Shown: positions 17,076 to 26,112, numbered from the stretch's first letter. The stretch is 64,000 bases of DNA from Rhodoferax antarcticus ANT.BR (GCF_001938565.1 NZ_MSYM01000008.1:186001-250000), one strand, 5' to 3'. Notes: generated by a model from the letters alone, not told the origin. Numbers and translations: made by a program.

Positions 17076-18059
17076 TCAGATTTTTTGCAACTTCTCAATC
17101 AGCCCGTTGAGCTCGTCCAGCGAGCCAAAGGCAATGCTGAGTTCACCCATTTCTTCCATGCGCCCAGCGCGTTTGACGCGTTTTTTGACGCGCACTTCCA
17201 CTTCAGCCATCAGTAAATCCGACAGTTCTTCTTCCACGCGCTTCAAGTCACGCGATTTCTCTTTTTTGGGCTTGGAGGCCACCAGCGAAAACTCAGCACC
17301 GAGCTTTTTGACCAAGCCCTCGGCCTCACGAACCGACATTTTTTTGGCCGCAATCTGGCTGGCGGCGGTGATTTGCATGGCCTTGTCCAGGCTCAGAAGC
17401 GCACGCGCGTGACCCATGTCGACGTCGCCAGCCATCAACATGGTCTGCACTGGCTCAGCCAGGTTCAACAGGCGCAGCAGGTTGCTGGCAGCGCTACGGC
17501 TTCGACCCACGGCTTGTGCGGCGGTCTCATGCGTCAGGCCAAATTCCTTGATCAGGCGTTGCAGGCCTTGCGCTTCTTCCAGCGGGTTAAGGTCTTCGCG
17601 CTGCATGTTCTCGATGAGCGCCATGGCCGCAGCAGAGGCGTCGGGCACGTCGCGCACCAGCACCGGGACGCTGTCCAGACCGGCGATTTTGGCGGCCCGA
17701 AAGCGCCGCTCACCGGCGATGATCTCGTACAGCGGCCGCCCCGCCCCGCCCGTGGGCGCATCAGGCGTGAGCTGGCTGCGCTTGCGTTCGGCGTCGGCAT
17801 CACCCAGGCGGCGCACCAGAATCGGCTGCATGATGCCCTGCGCCTTGATGGATTCAGCCAGCTCGTAGAGTGCGCCTTCGTCCATGCGGGTGCGCGGCTG
17901 GTACTGGCCGGGCACCAGGTCACTCAGCAGTAAGGTGGACGGCTGGCCGCTGTTGCCAGCGCTGGCTGGCGAGCCATCTGGCCCCAGCAATTCATCGACC
18001 GTGGGGCCTAGCAGGGCCTCCAGACCGCGGCCCAGGCCTTTGAGTTTTTTGGTGACCAT
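17076..18059 (-). CDS. parB: Chromosome-partitioning protein ParB
   Basis: A 327-residue ParB/Spo0J CTPase. The start KKLKGLGRGLEALLG is characteristic. The ParB nuclease-like domain contains DLVPGQYQPRTRMDEGALYELAESI and the CTP-binding GERRFRAAKIAG. The helix-turn-helix (LTHETAAQAVGRSRSAASNLLRLL) binds parS, and the C-terminal ~60 residues form the dimer domain. It loads on the parS sites found nearby. Order parA, hydrolase, parB on the same strand; the alpha/beta hydrolase is inserted between the usual neighbours. Confidence 0.95.
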   Translation of the reverse strand: MVTKKLKGLGRGLEALLGPTVDELLGPDGSPASAGNSGQPSTLLLSDLVPGQYQPRTRMDEGALYELAESIKAQGIMQPILVRRLGDADAERKRSQLTPDAPTGGAGRPLYEIIAGERRFRAAKIAGLDSVPVLVRDVPDASAAAMALIENMQREDLNPLEEAQGLQRLIKEFGLTHETAAQAVGRSRSAASNLLRLLNLAEPVQTMLMAGDVDMGHARALLSLDKAMQITAASQIAAKKMSVREAEGLVKKLGAEFSLVASKPKKEKSRDLKRVEEELSDLLMAEVEVRVKKRVKRAGRMEEMGELSIAFGSLDELNGLIEKLQKI

Positions 18060-18073
18060 GTGGGTGTCCCTCC

Positions 18074-18616
18074 TTAAATTTGAATCAGTTCTTGCAGCAG
18101 CGCCCGCCCGTCAGGCCAGTTGCCCAGGCCAGAGTCGGCGTTGATATGGCCGCGCGCGCCAATGTTCACCAGCTGCGAACCCCAGGCGTTGGCAAACTGG
18201 GTGGCGCGGACCAGGGTGCAATACGGGTCATCGGTGCTGGCAACCAGCGTGCTGGGAAACGGCAAAGGTTTCAGTACCAGCGGCGACCAGCTGCCCAGCA
18301 CCGGGCGCAGCTCTTCGCGCTCGGCGTCTCCCGGTGCCACCAGCAGCGCGGCCTTAACGCGCTGGCTGTTTTTGGAGTGCGCGGCCCAGGCTGCCACCAG
18401 TTGGCAACCCATGCTGTGCGCCACCAGCACGGCGGGCGCATGCAGCGACAACAGCACGTCTTCCAGCCGGGCGATCCAGTCACCGCGCAGCGGGCGCATC
18501 CAGTCATGCTGCTCAACGCGGATGCCGCCCAGCTGGTCTTGCCAGAGGCTTTGCCAGTGCGCCGGGCCAGAATTTTGCCAGCCCGGCAGGATGAGAATGG
18601 GGGGTGAGGTAGACAC
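18074..18616 (-). CDS. Alpha/beta hydrolase, RBBP9/YdeN family
   Basis: A 180-residue small serine hydrolase. It begins after a GTG with STSPPILILPGWQNSG. The nucleophile is in VAHSMGCQL, the acid in ASTDDPYC, and the histidine in GARGHINADSG. Most relatives start exactly at this LPGW segment, so I choose the GTG at 18616; an upstream ATG would add an unrelated leader that crosses repeat copy 6 and parA. Substrate unknown. It sits between parA and parB, 14 bases before the parB start. Confidence 0.8.
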   Translation of the reverse strand: MSTSPPILILPGWQNSGPAHWQSLWQDQLGGIRVEQHDWMRPLRGDWIARLEDVLLSLHAPAVLVAHSMGCQLVAAWAAHSKNSQRVKAALLVAPGDAEREELRPVLGSWSPLVLKPLPFPSTLVASTDDPYCTLVRATQFANAWGSQLVNIGARGHINADSGLGNWPDGRALLQELIQI

Positions 18617-18617
18617 T

Positions 18618-18670
18618 ATAAAATAAATAGCTGTTGGCGCATGCCCTATAAGGCCTAGAGGCCAATTTTT
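18618..18670 (-). repeat. Interspersed repeat, copy 6 (reverse)
   Basis: ATAAAATAAATAGCTGTTGG, then CCTATAAGGCCTAGAGGCCA. It fills the gap between the parA stop and the hydrolase start. Confidence 0.8.
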
Positions 18671-18671
18671 C

Positions 18672-19457
18672 TTACATTTTTTCGATTCGTGCCACCATCT
18701 CGGTGGCAAAGGCCACAAAGGCTTGCGCCCCCTTGGATGACGGGTCAAACACTACGCCGGGCACGCCGTAGCTGGGGGCCTCGGCCAGGCGCACGTTGCG
18801 CGGAATCATGGTGTCAAACACCTTGTCGCCAAAGCGGGCCTTGAGCTGCTCACTCACCTGCTGCTGCAGGGTGATGCGCGGGTCAAACATCACCCGCAGC
18901 AGGCCGATGATGGCCAGGTCTTTGTTCAGATTAGCGTGCACCTGCTTGATGGTGTTGACCAGGTCGGCCAGCCCTTCCAGCGCAAAGTATTCGCATTGCA
19001 TCGGCACGATCACACCATGCGCGCAACACAGGCCGTTGAGGGTGAGCATCGACAGACTCGGCGGGCAGTCGATCAACACAAAGTCGTAATCCGCAGCGAC
19101 CTCGGCCAGCGCGGTTTTCAGACGCTTTTCGCGGCGCTCCAGGCTGACCATCTCCACCTCGGCCCCGGCCAGCTCGCGGTTGGCACCCAAAATGTCATAG
19201 CCACAGTTGGCGTCCACCAGCTTGGCGCTTTGCACCCGTGCCTCGCGCACCGAAGCGGATTCCAACAACACGTCGTACACACTGAGTTCGAGCTTGCGCT
19301 TGTCAATGCCAGAGCCCATAGTGGCATTGCCCTGCGGGTCCAGGTCAACCATCAGCACCCGCTGCCCGACCTTGGCCAGGCCGGCGGCCAAGTTAACGGT
19401 GGTGGTGGTTTTGCCAACGCCACCTTTTTGGTTGGCAATGCAGAATATTTTGGCCAT
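18672..19457 (-). CDS. parA: Chromosome-partitioning ATPase ParA
   Basis: A 261-residue deviant Walker-A ATPase: KGGVGKTTTTVNLAAGLA at the N-terminus, Walker A' in VDLDPQGNAT, and DCPPSLSMLTLNGL. ParA forms an ATP-dependent nucleoid gradient that moves ParB-parS complexes. The ATG at 19457 (AKIFCIANQKGGVG) is the family start; a longer frame upstream crosses a parS-like site and is rejected. There is no N-terminal DNA-binding extension, so it is the chromosomal (Soj-like) type. Confidence 0.95.
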   Translation of the reverse strand: MAKIFCIANQKGGVGKTTTTVNLAAGLAKVGQRVLMVDLDPQGNATMGSGIDKRKLELSVYDVLLESASVREARVQSAKLVDANCGYDILGANRELAGAEVEMVSLERREKRLKTALAEVAADYDFVLIDCPPSLSMLTLNGLCCAHGVIVPMQCEYFALEGLADLVNTIKQVHANLNKDLAIIGLLRVMFDPRITLQQQVSEQLKARFGDKVFDTMIPRNVRLAEAPSYGVPGVVFDPSSKGAQAFVAFATEMVARIEKM

Positions 19458-19499
19458 GAGCGACTTCACTGAGAGAACAACAAAACAGAATGGGGTAAA

Positions 19500-19515
19500 G
19501 GTTTCACGTGAAACA
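19500..19515. promoter_or_regulatory. parS-like site 1
   Basis: GGTTTCACGTGAAACA, 15 of 16 identical to the parS consensus TGTTTCACGTGAAACA. It lies just upstream of parA. Confidence 0.85.
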
Positions 19516-19527
19516 AGGTCAGCAGGA

Positions 19528-20142
19528 TCAGCGCGACACCACCAGCTTGATACCAAAACCGATCAAAAACAGACCGGCTACTTTTTCCAACACCTGCGAA
19601 ATCAACGGGTTAGCGCGAACCTTCTCCGCCAGAAAATACGTCAACAGAGTTGAAGTCAGGCCGTAGAAAAAGGTCAGCGCCGCAATGGTGGCGGCCATGA
19701 AGGCATACGTCACCAAGCCCTGCTGGCGCACCGGGTCGACGAACAGCGGGAAAAATGCCATGTAAAACAAAATCGCCTTGGGGTTGAGCAGGGTGATCAT
19801 CAGCGCCTGCTTCAGGTAGTGGTGTGGCTTGATGTTGAGCACCGGCGCCGCACCCGGTTTGGCCAGCAGCATCTTGCCACCCAGCCAAGCCAAGTAGCCC
19901 GCACCCAGCCACTGCACCGCATGAAAGGCATCCGGATACGCGGTGAGCAGTGCCGCCACGCCCGCTACGGCCGACCACATCAGCACCTGGTCACCCAATA
20001 TCACGCCCAAGGTAGCGGCCAACCCACCCCGGATACCGCCCTTGCTGGTGGAGGTGATCAGCGCCAAATACCCCGGCCCAGGTATCAGCAGGAAAACGAG
20101 AACGGTGACAACAAAAGTGGCGTAGTCGGTGATGCCGAGCAT
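19528..20142 (-). CDS. LysE/RhtB-family amino-acid exporter
   Basis: A 204-residue membrane protein with about six helices. The LysE-family start is present: ATFVVTVLVFLLIPGPGYLAL with the PGPG motif near residue 22, then GGIRGGLAATLGVILGD. A second conserved segment, LNPKAILFYMAFFPLFVDP, is in the middle. These exporters release lysine, homoserine/threonine or related metabolites; the substrate is open. It is transcribed toward parA from the far side of parS site 1. Confidence 0.9.
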   Translation of the reverse strand: MLGITDYATFVVTVLVFLLIPGPGYLALITSTSKGGIRGGLAATLGVILGDQVLMWSAVAGVAALLTAYPDAFHAVQWLGAGYLAWLGGKMLLAKPGAAPVLNIKPHHYLKQALMITLLNPKAILFYMAFFPLFVDPVRQQGLVTYAFMAATIAALTFFYGLTSTLLTYFLAEKVRANPLISQVLEKVAGLFLIGFGIKLVVSR

Positions 20143-20577
20143 AGGGATCTTTGAACTTGGGAGGAAGTGAGTTTACGTTGGAATTGTTGGGGGTTGAAAC
20201 CGGGTTTGGATCGGGTGTCTGATCCTTACTGCCTCGTGCTTTGTTAGCCTGAAATACAGCCGTCGTTGCCAACGCAGTGAAGCCATCCAGGACTTCTGAA
20301 TGCCTGGATCGCCACGGCCTTCGGCCTCGCGATGACGGGAGCTCTGTTCAAGGTCCGTGTGCGGTATCGACCGGATACGTCTGGCTCGTCATGACGGCAG
20401 GATTTTCATCCTCTGGGGTGCTATCAGTGCCATGAAAGTTAGTGTGTGCGTCAGCATCATTCCACACTATGGTATGCACCCTGACTCCATGGGTGCGGTT
20501 CAAGCTGCTGTGGTGTCTCTCAAAATAAACGCTTCATGTCAAACCCGGCCCGACGACTGGATGATGCGCATGCGGTC

Positions 20578-20649
20578 TCAGGGTGAAATCACGCGCGAGG
20601 TGGCGGGATCAGTACGCGTGCGACTGTCGACGCGCGCCTTTCACCCTGA
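20578..20649. repeat. 11-bp inverted repeat with 50-base loop
   Basis: TCAGGGTGAAA (20578-20588) is perfectly complementary to TTTCACCCTGA (20639-20649). The loop is rich in CGCG and ACGCG. Flanks also carry ATGCG/CGCAT in inverted order. It may be a separate structured repeat; no match to the other two families. Confidence 0.5.
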
Positions 20650-20800
20650 AGCCCGGTCGCATCACCCAATCACCGCGCCTAGCGCTATCTGGGGCAGAAT
20701 TTCCGCTGTGATCCTCAGTCCCGTCGATTCACATCCAGCCAACGCAGGCAATTTTTGACTTCTGTCTTACCCCCTGCCAGCGCACCAAAACTGCTTGCAG

Positions 20801-20886
20801 AATCAGTCGGGTGGTGCGCTCTGCGTAGATCAAGGAGGAGGCCGCAGGCCGGGGGACACGAAGCAGAGCGCATCACCCGGCTGATT
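20801..20886 (+). repeat. Long inverted-repeat element 2 with GGAGGAGG core
   Basis: The left arm (20801-20824) pairs with 20863-20886 over 24 positions: 22 Watson-Crick pairs and two positions that become G-U wobbles if the + strand is transcribed. The core AAGGAGGAGGC (20832-20842), a 4-bp hairpin GGCC/GGCC (20840-20850) and GGGGGACA (20851-20858) match element 1 at 8801-8916, whose arms differ. Confidence 0.78.
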
Positions 20887-20941
20887 CCGCCAGAGCCCCG
20901 ACCTCGGCCAGACTCGACGCACAACAGCAACCACAAAGCAG

Positions 20942-21628
20942 TCAACCCTCTACAGCAGGCCGCATCCACACAATACAGCGCTCAGCCCCCAGCCCCGGCA
21001 CATCAAGTTGTTCCACGTGAAACACAGCCACCGAAGCTGGCAACGCAGCCATCTCGTCAGCCGGGTGTTTGCCCTTCATGCCCATCCAGACACCTTGCTC
21101 TGCCAACGCATTGACCGACCAACTTGTGAAATCAACCAGAGAAGCAAACGCGCGCGAACTGACCACCTGGTATTTGTCAGTCAAACTCTCCACCCGGGCA
21201 TGGATACCCCGCAGATTGGGCAGCCTGAGCGTGACCGCCACCTGTTGAATGAACGATGCTTTTTTGGCCACGGTGTCCACACAGTCCACCTGAATACCCG
21301 GGCACATGATGGCAATCACCACGCCAGGCAGTCCGGCACCGGAGCCCACATCCAGCAACCGGACACGCTTCGCCACATCCTCGCCCAAAACTTGCTTCGC
21401 TCTTAGCTGCTCGCGTAAAGGGGCGATCACAGCCAAGCTGTCCAGCAAATGGTGGGTCAACATAGCTGATGCGTCGCGCACCGCGGTCAAGTTGTAAACC
21501 TTGTTCCACTTCTGGATCAGCGCCATATAGCCCAGCAAGGCCAAGGTTTGCGTCTCTGATAGCGACACACCCATGGCGGCGGCAGACTGCGTCAGTGTCA
21601 GCCGAAAAGATTCGTCAACGGCATTCAC
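20942..21628 (-). CDS. rsmG: 16S rRNA (guanine527-N7)-methyltransferase
   Basis: A 228-residue enzyme (GidB) that methylates G527 of 16S rRNA. It shows the start region ALLGYMALIQKWNKVYNLTA, SAM motif I VRLLDVGSGAGLPGVVIAI, and the later VSSRAFASLVDF. Classic position between mnmG and parA near the chromosomal origin, although here two extra genes and an IS630 separate it from mnmG. Its start overlaps the end of the DUF4124 gene by 14 bases. A parS-like site lies inside its 3' part. Confidence 0.95.
   Translation of the reverse strand: MNAVDESFRLTLTQSAAAMGVSLSETQTLALLGYMALIQKWNKVYNLTAVRDASAMLTHHLLDSLAVIAPLREQLRAKQVLGEDVAKRVRLLDVGSGAGLPGVVIAIMCPGIQVDCVDTVAKKASFIQQVAVTLRLPNLRGIHARVESLTDKYQVVSSRAFASLVDFTSWSVNALAEQGVWMGMKGKHPADEMAALPASVAVFHVEQLDVPGLGAERCIVWMRPAVEG
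21009..21024. promoter_or_regulatory. parS-like site 2 (inside rsmG)
   Basis: TGTTCCACGTGAAACA, 15 of 16 identical to parS. Confidence 0.8.
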
Positions 21629-22238
21629 GGGCGACTTCTGTTTCGATTTGGTTCAAAACCTGCTGCTCCTGTGCGCTCAGGCTGGCGCGTATGGTGCGGC
21701 GCACCTCGATCACACGCCGTTTTTCCTGGCAAGCCAGTTGCACCTCCTGAACCTTGCGCTCGGCCGCTTTTCGATCCATTTCGGCCTGGGTGATGCCACT
21801 GGTCTGGACGGCACACTTCTCTTCAAAGCGTGCCATGTCCTCGATGACCACCGCGTCAGGCGTCTGATCGGAGGCTTGTTTTACATAGCGTGTGATGCGG
21901 TCACTCAAGGCACGGCATTCTGGGGTAAACGCGGCACGCATCCGGGTCCGCATGGCTTCCCTTTCCATCGCACTCGCATCCTTGCCGGCTGGTGGCGGTG
22001 GTTCGACCGTGGTGGTGGCTGCGGGGCTGGCCGCGCCAAACCGGGTCTTGCCAGCTACCTGGCCGACAGTGCATGGCTGGTCACTGAAGATCACTCGGCC
22101 ATCTGGCGTGGTGCACTTGTGCACATCCGCCCACACGCTCTGCCCCGCCAGCAGCCCCGCCCAGCAGCTGACGAAAAGCCACTGCGTACCACGCCGTTGA
22201 AGGGCATGGACCGGTTTCACGGGAAACAAAAGTTTCAT
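21615..22238 (-). CDS. DUF4124-domain secreted/periplasmic protein
   Basis: A 207-residue protein. Residues about 20-37 (WLFVSCWAGLLAGQSVWA) form a signal peptide, though with a long basic leader. The mature start DVHKCTTPDGRVIFSDQPC is the DUF4124 motif, a short Cys-containing domain common in Burkholderiales periplasmic proteins of unknown role. The C-terminal half is helical and charged, possibly coiled coil. Coupled to rsmG (14-base overlap) and to the upstream membrane gene (4-base overlap), so the three formed one operon. A degenerate parS lies at its 5' end. Confidence 0.8.
   Translation of the reverse strand: MKLLFPVKPVHALQRRGTQWLFVSCWAGLLAGQSVWADVHKCTTPDGRVIFSDQPCTVGQVAGKTRFGAASPAATTTVEPPPPAGKDASAMEREAMRTRMRAAFTPECRALSDRITRYVKQASDQTPDAVVIEDMARFEEKCAVQTSGITQAEMDRKAAERKVQEVQLACQEKRRVIEVRRTIRASLSAQEQQVLNQIETEVARECR
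22213..22228. promoter_or_regulatory. Degenerate parS-like site 3
   Basis: GGTTTCACGGGAAACA, 14 of 16 identical to parS, at the 5' end of the DUF4124 gene. ParB binding is less certain. Confidence 0.5.
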
Positions 22239-22864
22239 GGTTCGCTGTCCCAGCAGTTGCCGGGTTGATCGTTGATATGCACCCAGAAGCGGGTGTTGGA
22301 ACTGAAGTCTGACCCTTTATCACCCTGGAGTCCCCAGCCGCCTTGGCCGCCATGGAACTCGGCCATCCTCCAACCTGGCCCGAATTCTGCAGCGCAGCGC
22401 GCCGTGGCAACGTCAAGCGACTCCAGCACTGCGCCCATCACTGGTTCGGTCGCCGCCAAGCTGCCTGATACCCAGCCCTGATAAACGCCGTCTACCACAC
22501 CTTCGGGCTTGGCTGCGCCCGTGGTTTTGATACATAACACCGGCAGCACAGTGCGGCAACTTGTGTCGCCTCGGTAAGGGTTACAAGAAGCTTGGTGCGG
22601 CCGGTCTAACTGCCTGGGTTCACCGTGGCAATTCAGGCCTACGGTGTCTGGCGGCTGCTTGCCGTCAGAGGGGACCAGGGCAAATGTCAAGCCAAAGCCA
22701 ATCGGTCGAACGGCCTGTGCTGCTGGCGCTGGCGTCACTGGCGGCGCGGGTGGTGGCGAGCTGATGTGTTGCAGCTCAACCTTGGCGGACAGCACTGCAC
22801 GCTCATCCATGCCTTTTTTGATCCACAGCGGAATCAGTAACAAAACCAGCAGCACGGCAAGCAA
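22235..22864 (-). pseudogene. Membrane-anchored hypothetical gene interrupted at codon 3 by IS630
   Basis: The remaining frame encodes an N-terminal membrane helix (LAVLLVLLLIPLWI), a Pro/Ala-rich linker and a ~150-residue Cys-containing domain ending in NCWDSEP. I recognise no domain family. Removing the IS element and one TA copy joins ATG-AAG-CG (23988-23995) to TATCTGG and restores a start MKRIWLLLAVLLV in frame. The IS therefore split the gene after its second codon. The remnant could only start at a TTG (22864), because a TAG inside the IS end closes the frame upstream. The downstream 4-base overlap with DUF4124 shows the original operon. Confidence 0.75.
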
Positions 22865-22872
22865 TAACCAGA

Positions 22873-23987
22873 TAAGCTATTAATATTAAGTTAAATACGT
22901 CAAAAGTTAAATTCATATTTGGACCCAAAGTTGTCAAGTATGTCACCAACATCAGCCTCCAAGGTTTCGCTGTCGCGACACTTGGCGGACACCCAGGTGT
23001 ATTTCATCAGGTGCCAAAGCTTTTCAATACGATTAAGCTCCGGACTATACGGAGGGAGAAAATAAAGTGTCACACCTTGTTTTCCAGCAAAGCCATGATT
23101 GGCTTGGTCGCCTTCGCTTTGTGAACTGATGCATTGTCAATGATGACGGTTATTTTCTTCCCAACGTGTTCCTTGAGCAAGCCAATGAATCCAGCAAATA
23201 TTTCTGCCGTTGTAGATTGCCAAATTTTGGCGCTGAATAGTTCCCCGGTGGACAGCATGGCAGCCAGCACGTTGAGCCGTTTTCCGCGTTTGGCCTCACT
23301 CAAATGACGACTTCCTTTGGGTGTCCAAGCGCTGCGATTGGGGTGTACTTGCGAGAATCCTGCCTCGTCACAGTAGGCCAACACCATCTCACCCGCAGCG
23401 GCTTGCGAACGCAGTCCAGCGATCTCTACTTGGGCAGATCTGAAAGCGGCTTCGTCTCTTTTTTTTTGAGTGATGAACGTGTGCGTTTCCAAACAAATTG
23501 GGCCTTCTTCAATGCCTGGGTCAGTGTGTTCAGATGCACCAAAGTGCCGCCGGCGTCGACGTGCTTGGCCAACAGCGCCTTGGCTGTCAATGGCTCCTTC
23601 TCAGCCGCGTCCAAGAGCCTTTCAAGTTGCTCTGGGGTGATCTTCCTTGGCGCGCCACTGCGAGGTGCATCAACCAGCGACTCAAAACCACGCTTGAGCC
23701 AATCCATACGCGTCAAGCCGACTGTGCGAATATCTATGCCAACAGTTTCAGCAATCACTTTCATGGATAGTCCATCATCAAAGAGAATCAATGTTTTGGC
23801 GCGTTCACGCTCACGCCAGTTTGAACCACGATCAATAATATGTTGCAGCTGGAATCGCTCTTGCGGGAGTAAAGTTAACGTCACCTTCTTTGCCAATTGA
23901 AACTCCAGTTATATTGGAGAATAGATTATAAATGGAATTAGTATAATCCAATTTTATATGCGTATTTAATTTAACATTTTTAGCTTA
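22873..23987 (-). mobile_element. IS630-family insertion sequence
   Basis: About 1.11 kb. Imperfect terminal inverted repeats of 27 bp (22873-22899 and 23961-23987, about 23 matches) begin with TAAGCTA at both ends. The outermost TA is the target duplication typical of IS630. It carries a transposase in two or three frames. Precise excision in silico restores a gene start, which fixes the ends. Confidence 0.9.
22900..23896 (-). pseudogene. IS630 transposase, frameshifted
   Basis: The first frame (23426-23896) carries a helix-turn-helix N-terminus (MKVIAETVGIDIRTVGL). The second (23070-23492) carries the DDE domain with LAYCDEAGFSQVH and VIIDNASVHKA. They overlap around an A9 run near 23461-23469, a plausible programmed slippage site as in many IS630 elements. 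A further shift at the A4 tract at 23080-23083 cuts off the last part. In the third frame it continues QGVTLYFLPPYSPELNRIEK, with the final catalytic Glu, and ends at 22900. One missing A would explain it, so the copy is probably inactive now. Confidence 0.85.
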
Positions 23988-24072
23988 CGCTTCATGACAA
24001 TGCCCCTATTCTGCGCGACGTCGTCGAGTCAAGTCGTTGACTCGAATAACAAAACCTCGGCACCAGCCACAT

Positions 24073-26112
24073 TCAAACATCCAGCATTGTCTGCGTGGTC
24101 AAGCCGCGAGAACCGCTTTTCTTCAGATACACCAACAGCAGCGACACGCTAGCCGGGGTGATTCCCGATATTCTGGAGGCCAGTCCCAAGGTTTCCGGAC
24201 GATGTTTATTTAATGTGTGGCGCGCCTCAAAACTCAGCGCAGTCACTTGCAAATAATCCAGGTCTTGAGGCAACTTCAAATGCTCGTAGTACGCGGTGCG
24301 CTCTATCTCGGCGTGTTGCCGCTCGATGTAGCCCGAGTAAGTTGCGTCAATTTCAACTTGCTCAACCACCTCGGCTACAAAACGGTCCGGCGCCGACCAG
24401 GCGTCGTCTGTTTCACGTGAAACATTTACCAAGAGTTCTGGTACCGCATACTTGCCACCTTCCAGCGACATCAACCCAGGGTAAGTCACGCCAGGGCGTC
24501 GCAGCAGGTCGGCCAGGTTGTATTCATGCTCCAGCGCCTTGCCCAAAACGCGCTCAGACTCGGCAGCCGCCAAGTTTTTCGGGCTGACCCAGATACTGCG
24601 CAGGCGCTCTGTTTCACGTGAAACAGCATCGCGTTTGCGGCAAAAAGCTGCCCAGCGGATGTCATCGACCAAACCCAACTGGCGCCCCACTTCGGTCAGA
24701 CGCGCGTCGGCATTGTCTTCGCGCAATTGCAGCCGGAACTCGGCACGGCTGGTGAACATGCGGTAAGGCTCGCTCACGCCTTTGGTGATCAGGTCGTCCA
24801 CCATCACGCCCAAGTAGGCCTGATCACGTCCCGGAAGCCAGCTGTCGCCACCGTAACTCACGCTGCCCGCCGCGCTGGCCGCAGCAACGCCGCCGCCCAT
24901 GGCGCGCACCTGCAGGGCGGCATTGATGGCTGCAAACAAGCCTTGCGCTGCGGCCTCTTCATAACCGGTGGTGCCGTTGATCTGGCCGGCAAAAAACAGC
25001 CCGCCAATCACCTTCGTCTCAAACGTGCTCTTGAGCTGGGTCGGGTCAAAGTAGTCGTACTCAATGGCGTAGCCGGGCCGCAGTATGTGCGCGTTTTCCA
25101 ACCCTGGCATGCTACGCACCAGTGCGTACTGAATGTCAAACGGCAGACTGGTGCTGATGCCGTTGGGGTAATACTCGTGGGTCGTCAGGCCCTCGGGCTC
25201 CAGAAAAATCTGGTGACTGGTCTTGTCGGCAAAGCGATTGATCTTGTCCTCAACGCTGGGGCAATAGCGCGGCCCAATGCCGCCAATCTTGCCGGTGAAC
25301 ATCGGGCTGCGATCAAAGCCGCTGCGGATGATGTCGTGGGTGCGTTCGTTGGTGTGGGTGATCCAGCACGGCATCTGCGCAGGGTGTTGCTTGGGGTGCC
25401 CCCGAAAACTGAACACCGGCATCACCGGGCTCATGCCACCCGGCATGCCATCGCCAGGCTGCTCCGTGCATTGCCTGAAATCAATGCTACGCCCGTCAAT
25501 GCGTGGCGGTGTGCCGGTCTTCAGGCGGCCTTGCGGCAGCTTGAGTTCTTTCAGGCGCGCACTCAATGACACCGCAGGCGGGTCACCGGCGCGGCCCGCT
25601 GCGTAGTTGCTCAAGCCGACATGGATCTTGCCGTCCAGAAAAGTGCCTGCGGTCAGCACCACCGTGCTGGCACGAAACTCGATACCGACTTGCGTCACCG
25701 CCCCCACCACCCGGTCGCCTTCCACCATCAGGTCATCCACTGCCTGCTGAAACAGCCACAGGTTGGGCTGGTTCTCCAGGCGCTGTCGGATGGCGGCCTT
25801 GTACAAAATGCGGTCGGCCTGAGCGCGGGTCGCGCGCACCGCGGGGCCCTTGGAAGAATTGAGAATGCGAAACTGCACGCCGCTCTCGTCGGTGGCTCCC
25901 GCCATGGCGCCACCCAGTGCATCCACCTCTTTCACCAGGTGGCCCTTGCCAATGCCGCCAATTGACGGGTTGCAGCTCATTTGGCCCAGCGTCTCAATGT
26001 TGTGCGTCAGCAGCAGCGTCTTGCAGCCCATCCGGGAAGCGGCCAACGCCGCCTCGGTGCCGGCATGGCCGCCACCGACGACGATCACGTCAAAGTGTTG
26101 AGGGTAAAGCAT
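24073..26112 (-). CDS. mnmG: tRNA uridine-5-carboxymethylaminomethyl synthesis enzyme MnmG (GidA)
   Basis: A 679-residue FAD enzyme that, with MnmE, modifies wobble U34 of several tRNAs. FAD-binding [19 protein letters not shown] is at the N-terminus; the family motifs [23 protein letters not shown] and [10 protein letters not shown] are present, and the C-terminal helical domain ends in [21 protein letters not shown]. It is slightly longer than most MnmG. Two perfect parS sites lie inside the gene, and each is read as Val-Ser-Arg-Glu-Thr. Divergent from pfp. Confidence 0.96.
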   Translation of the reverse strand: MLYPQHFDVIVVGGGHAGTEAALAASRMGCKTLLLTHNIETLGQMSCNPSIGGIGKGHLVKEVDALGGAMAGATDESGVQFRILNSSKGPAVRATRAQADRILYKAAIRQRLENQPNLWLFQQAVDDLMVEGDRVVGAVTQVGIEFRASTVVLTAGTFLDGKIHVGLSNYAAGRAGDPPAVSLSARLKELKLPQGRLKTGTPPRIDGRSIDFRQCTEQPGDGMPGGMSPVMPVFSFRGHPKQHPAQMPCWITHTNERTHDIIRSGFDRSPMFTGKIGGIGPRYCPSVEDKINRFADKTSHQIFLEPEGLTTHEYYPNGISTSLPFDIQYALVRSMPGLENAHILRPGYAIEYDYFDPTQLKSTFETKVIGGLFFAGQINGTTGYEEAAAQGLFAAINAALQVRAMGGGVAAASAAGSVSYGGDSWLPGRDQAYLGVMVDDLITKGVSEPYRMFTSRAEFRLQLREDNADARLTEVGRQLGLVDDIRWAAFCRKRDAVSRETERLRSIWVSPKNLAAAESERVLGKALEHEYNLADLLRRPGVTYPGLMSLEGGKYAVPELLVNVSRETDDAWSAPDRFVAEVVEQVEIDATYSGYIERQHAEIERTAYYEHLKLPQDLDYLQVTALSFEARHTLNKHRPETLGLASRISGITPASVSLLLVYLKKSGSRGLTTQTMLDV
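24409..24424. promoter_or_regulatory. parS site 4 (perfect, inside mnmG)
   Basis: TGTTTCACGTGAAACA, identical to the parS consensus. Confidence 0.92.
24610..24625. promoter_or_regulatory. parS site 5 (perfect, inside mnmG)
   Basis: TGTTTCACGTGAAACA, identical to the parS consensus, 201 bases from site 4. Confidence 0.92.

Larger units (their letters stand above)
20143..20941. other. Long intergenic region with repeat debris
   Basis: About 800 bases between lysE-like and rsmG without a convincing gene. Near 20290-20400 there is sequence of the widespread GATCGC...GCGATGACGG type (hairpin GGCCTTCGGCC), probably old repeat debris. At 20578-20649 is an 11-bp inverted repeat, and at 20801-20886 the second GGAGGAGG-core element. 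An open frame at 20357-20758 has no family-like features and I do not call it. Confidence 0.5.

Noticed and set aside
20357..20758. 133-codon open frame in the lysE-rsmG gap
   Set aside because: No ribosome-binding site, no recognisable motif, and it runs through an inverted repeat and repeat debris.
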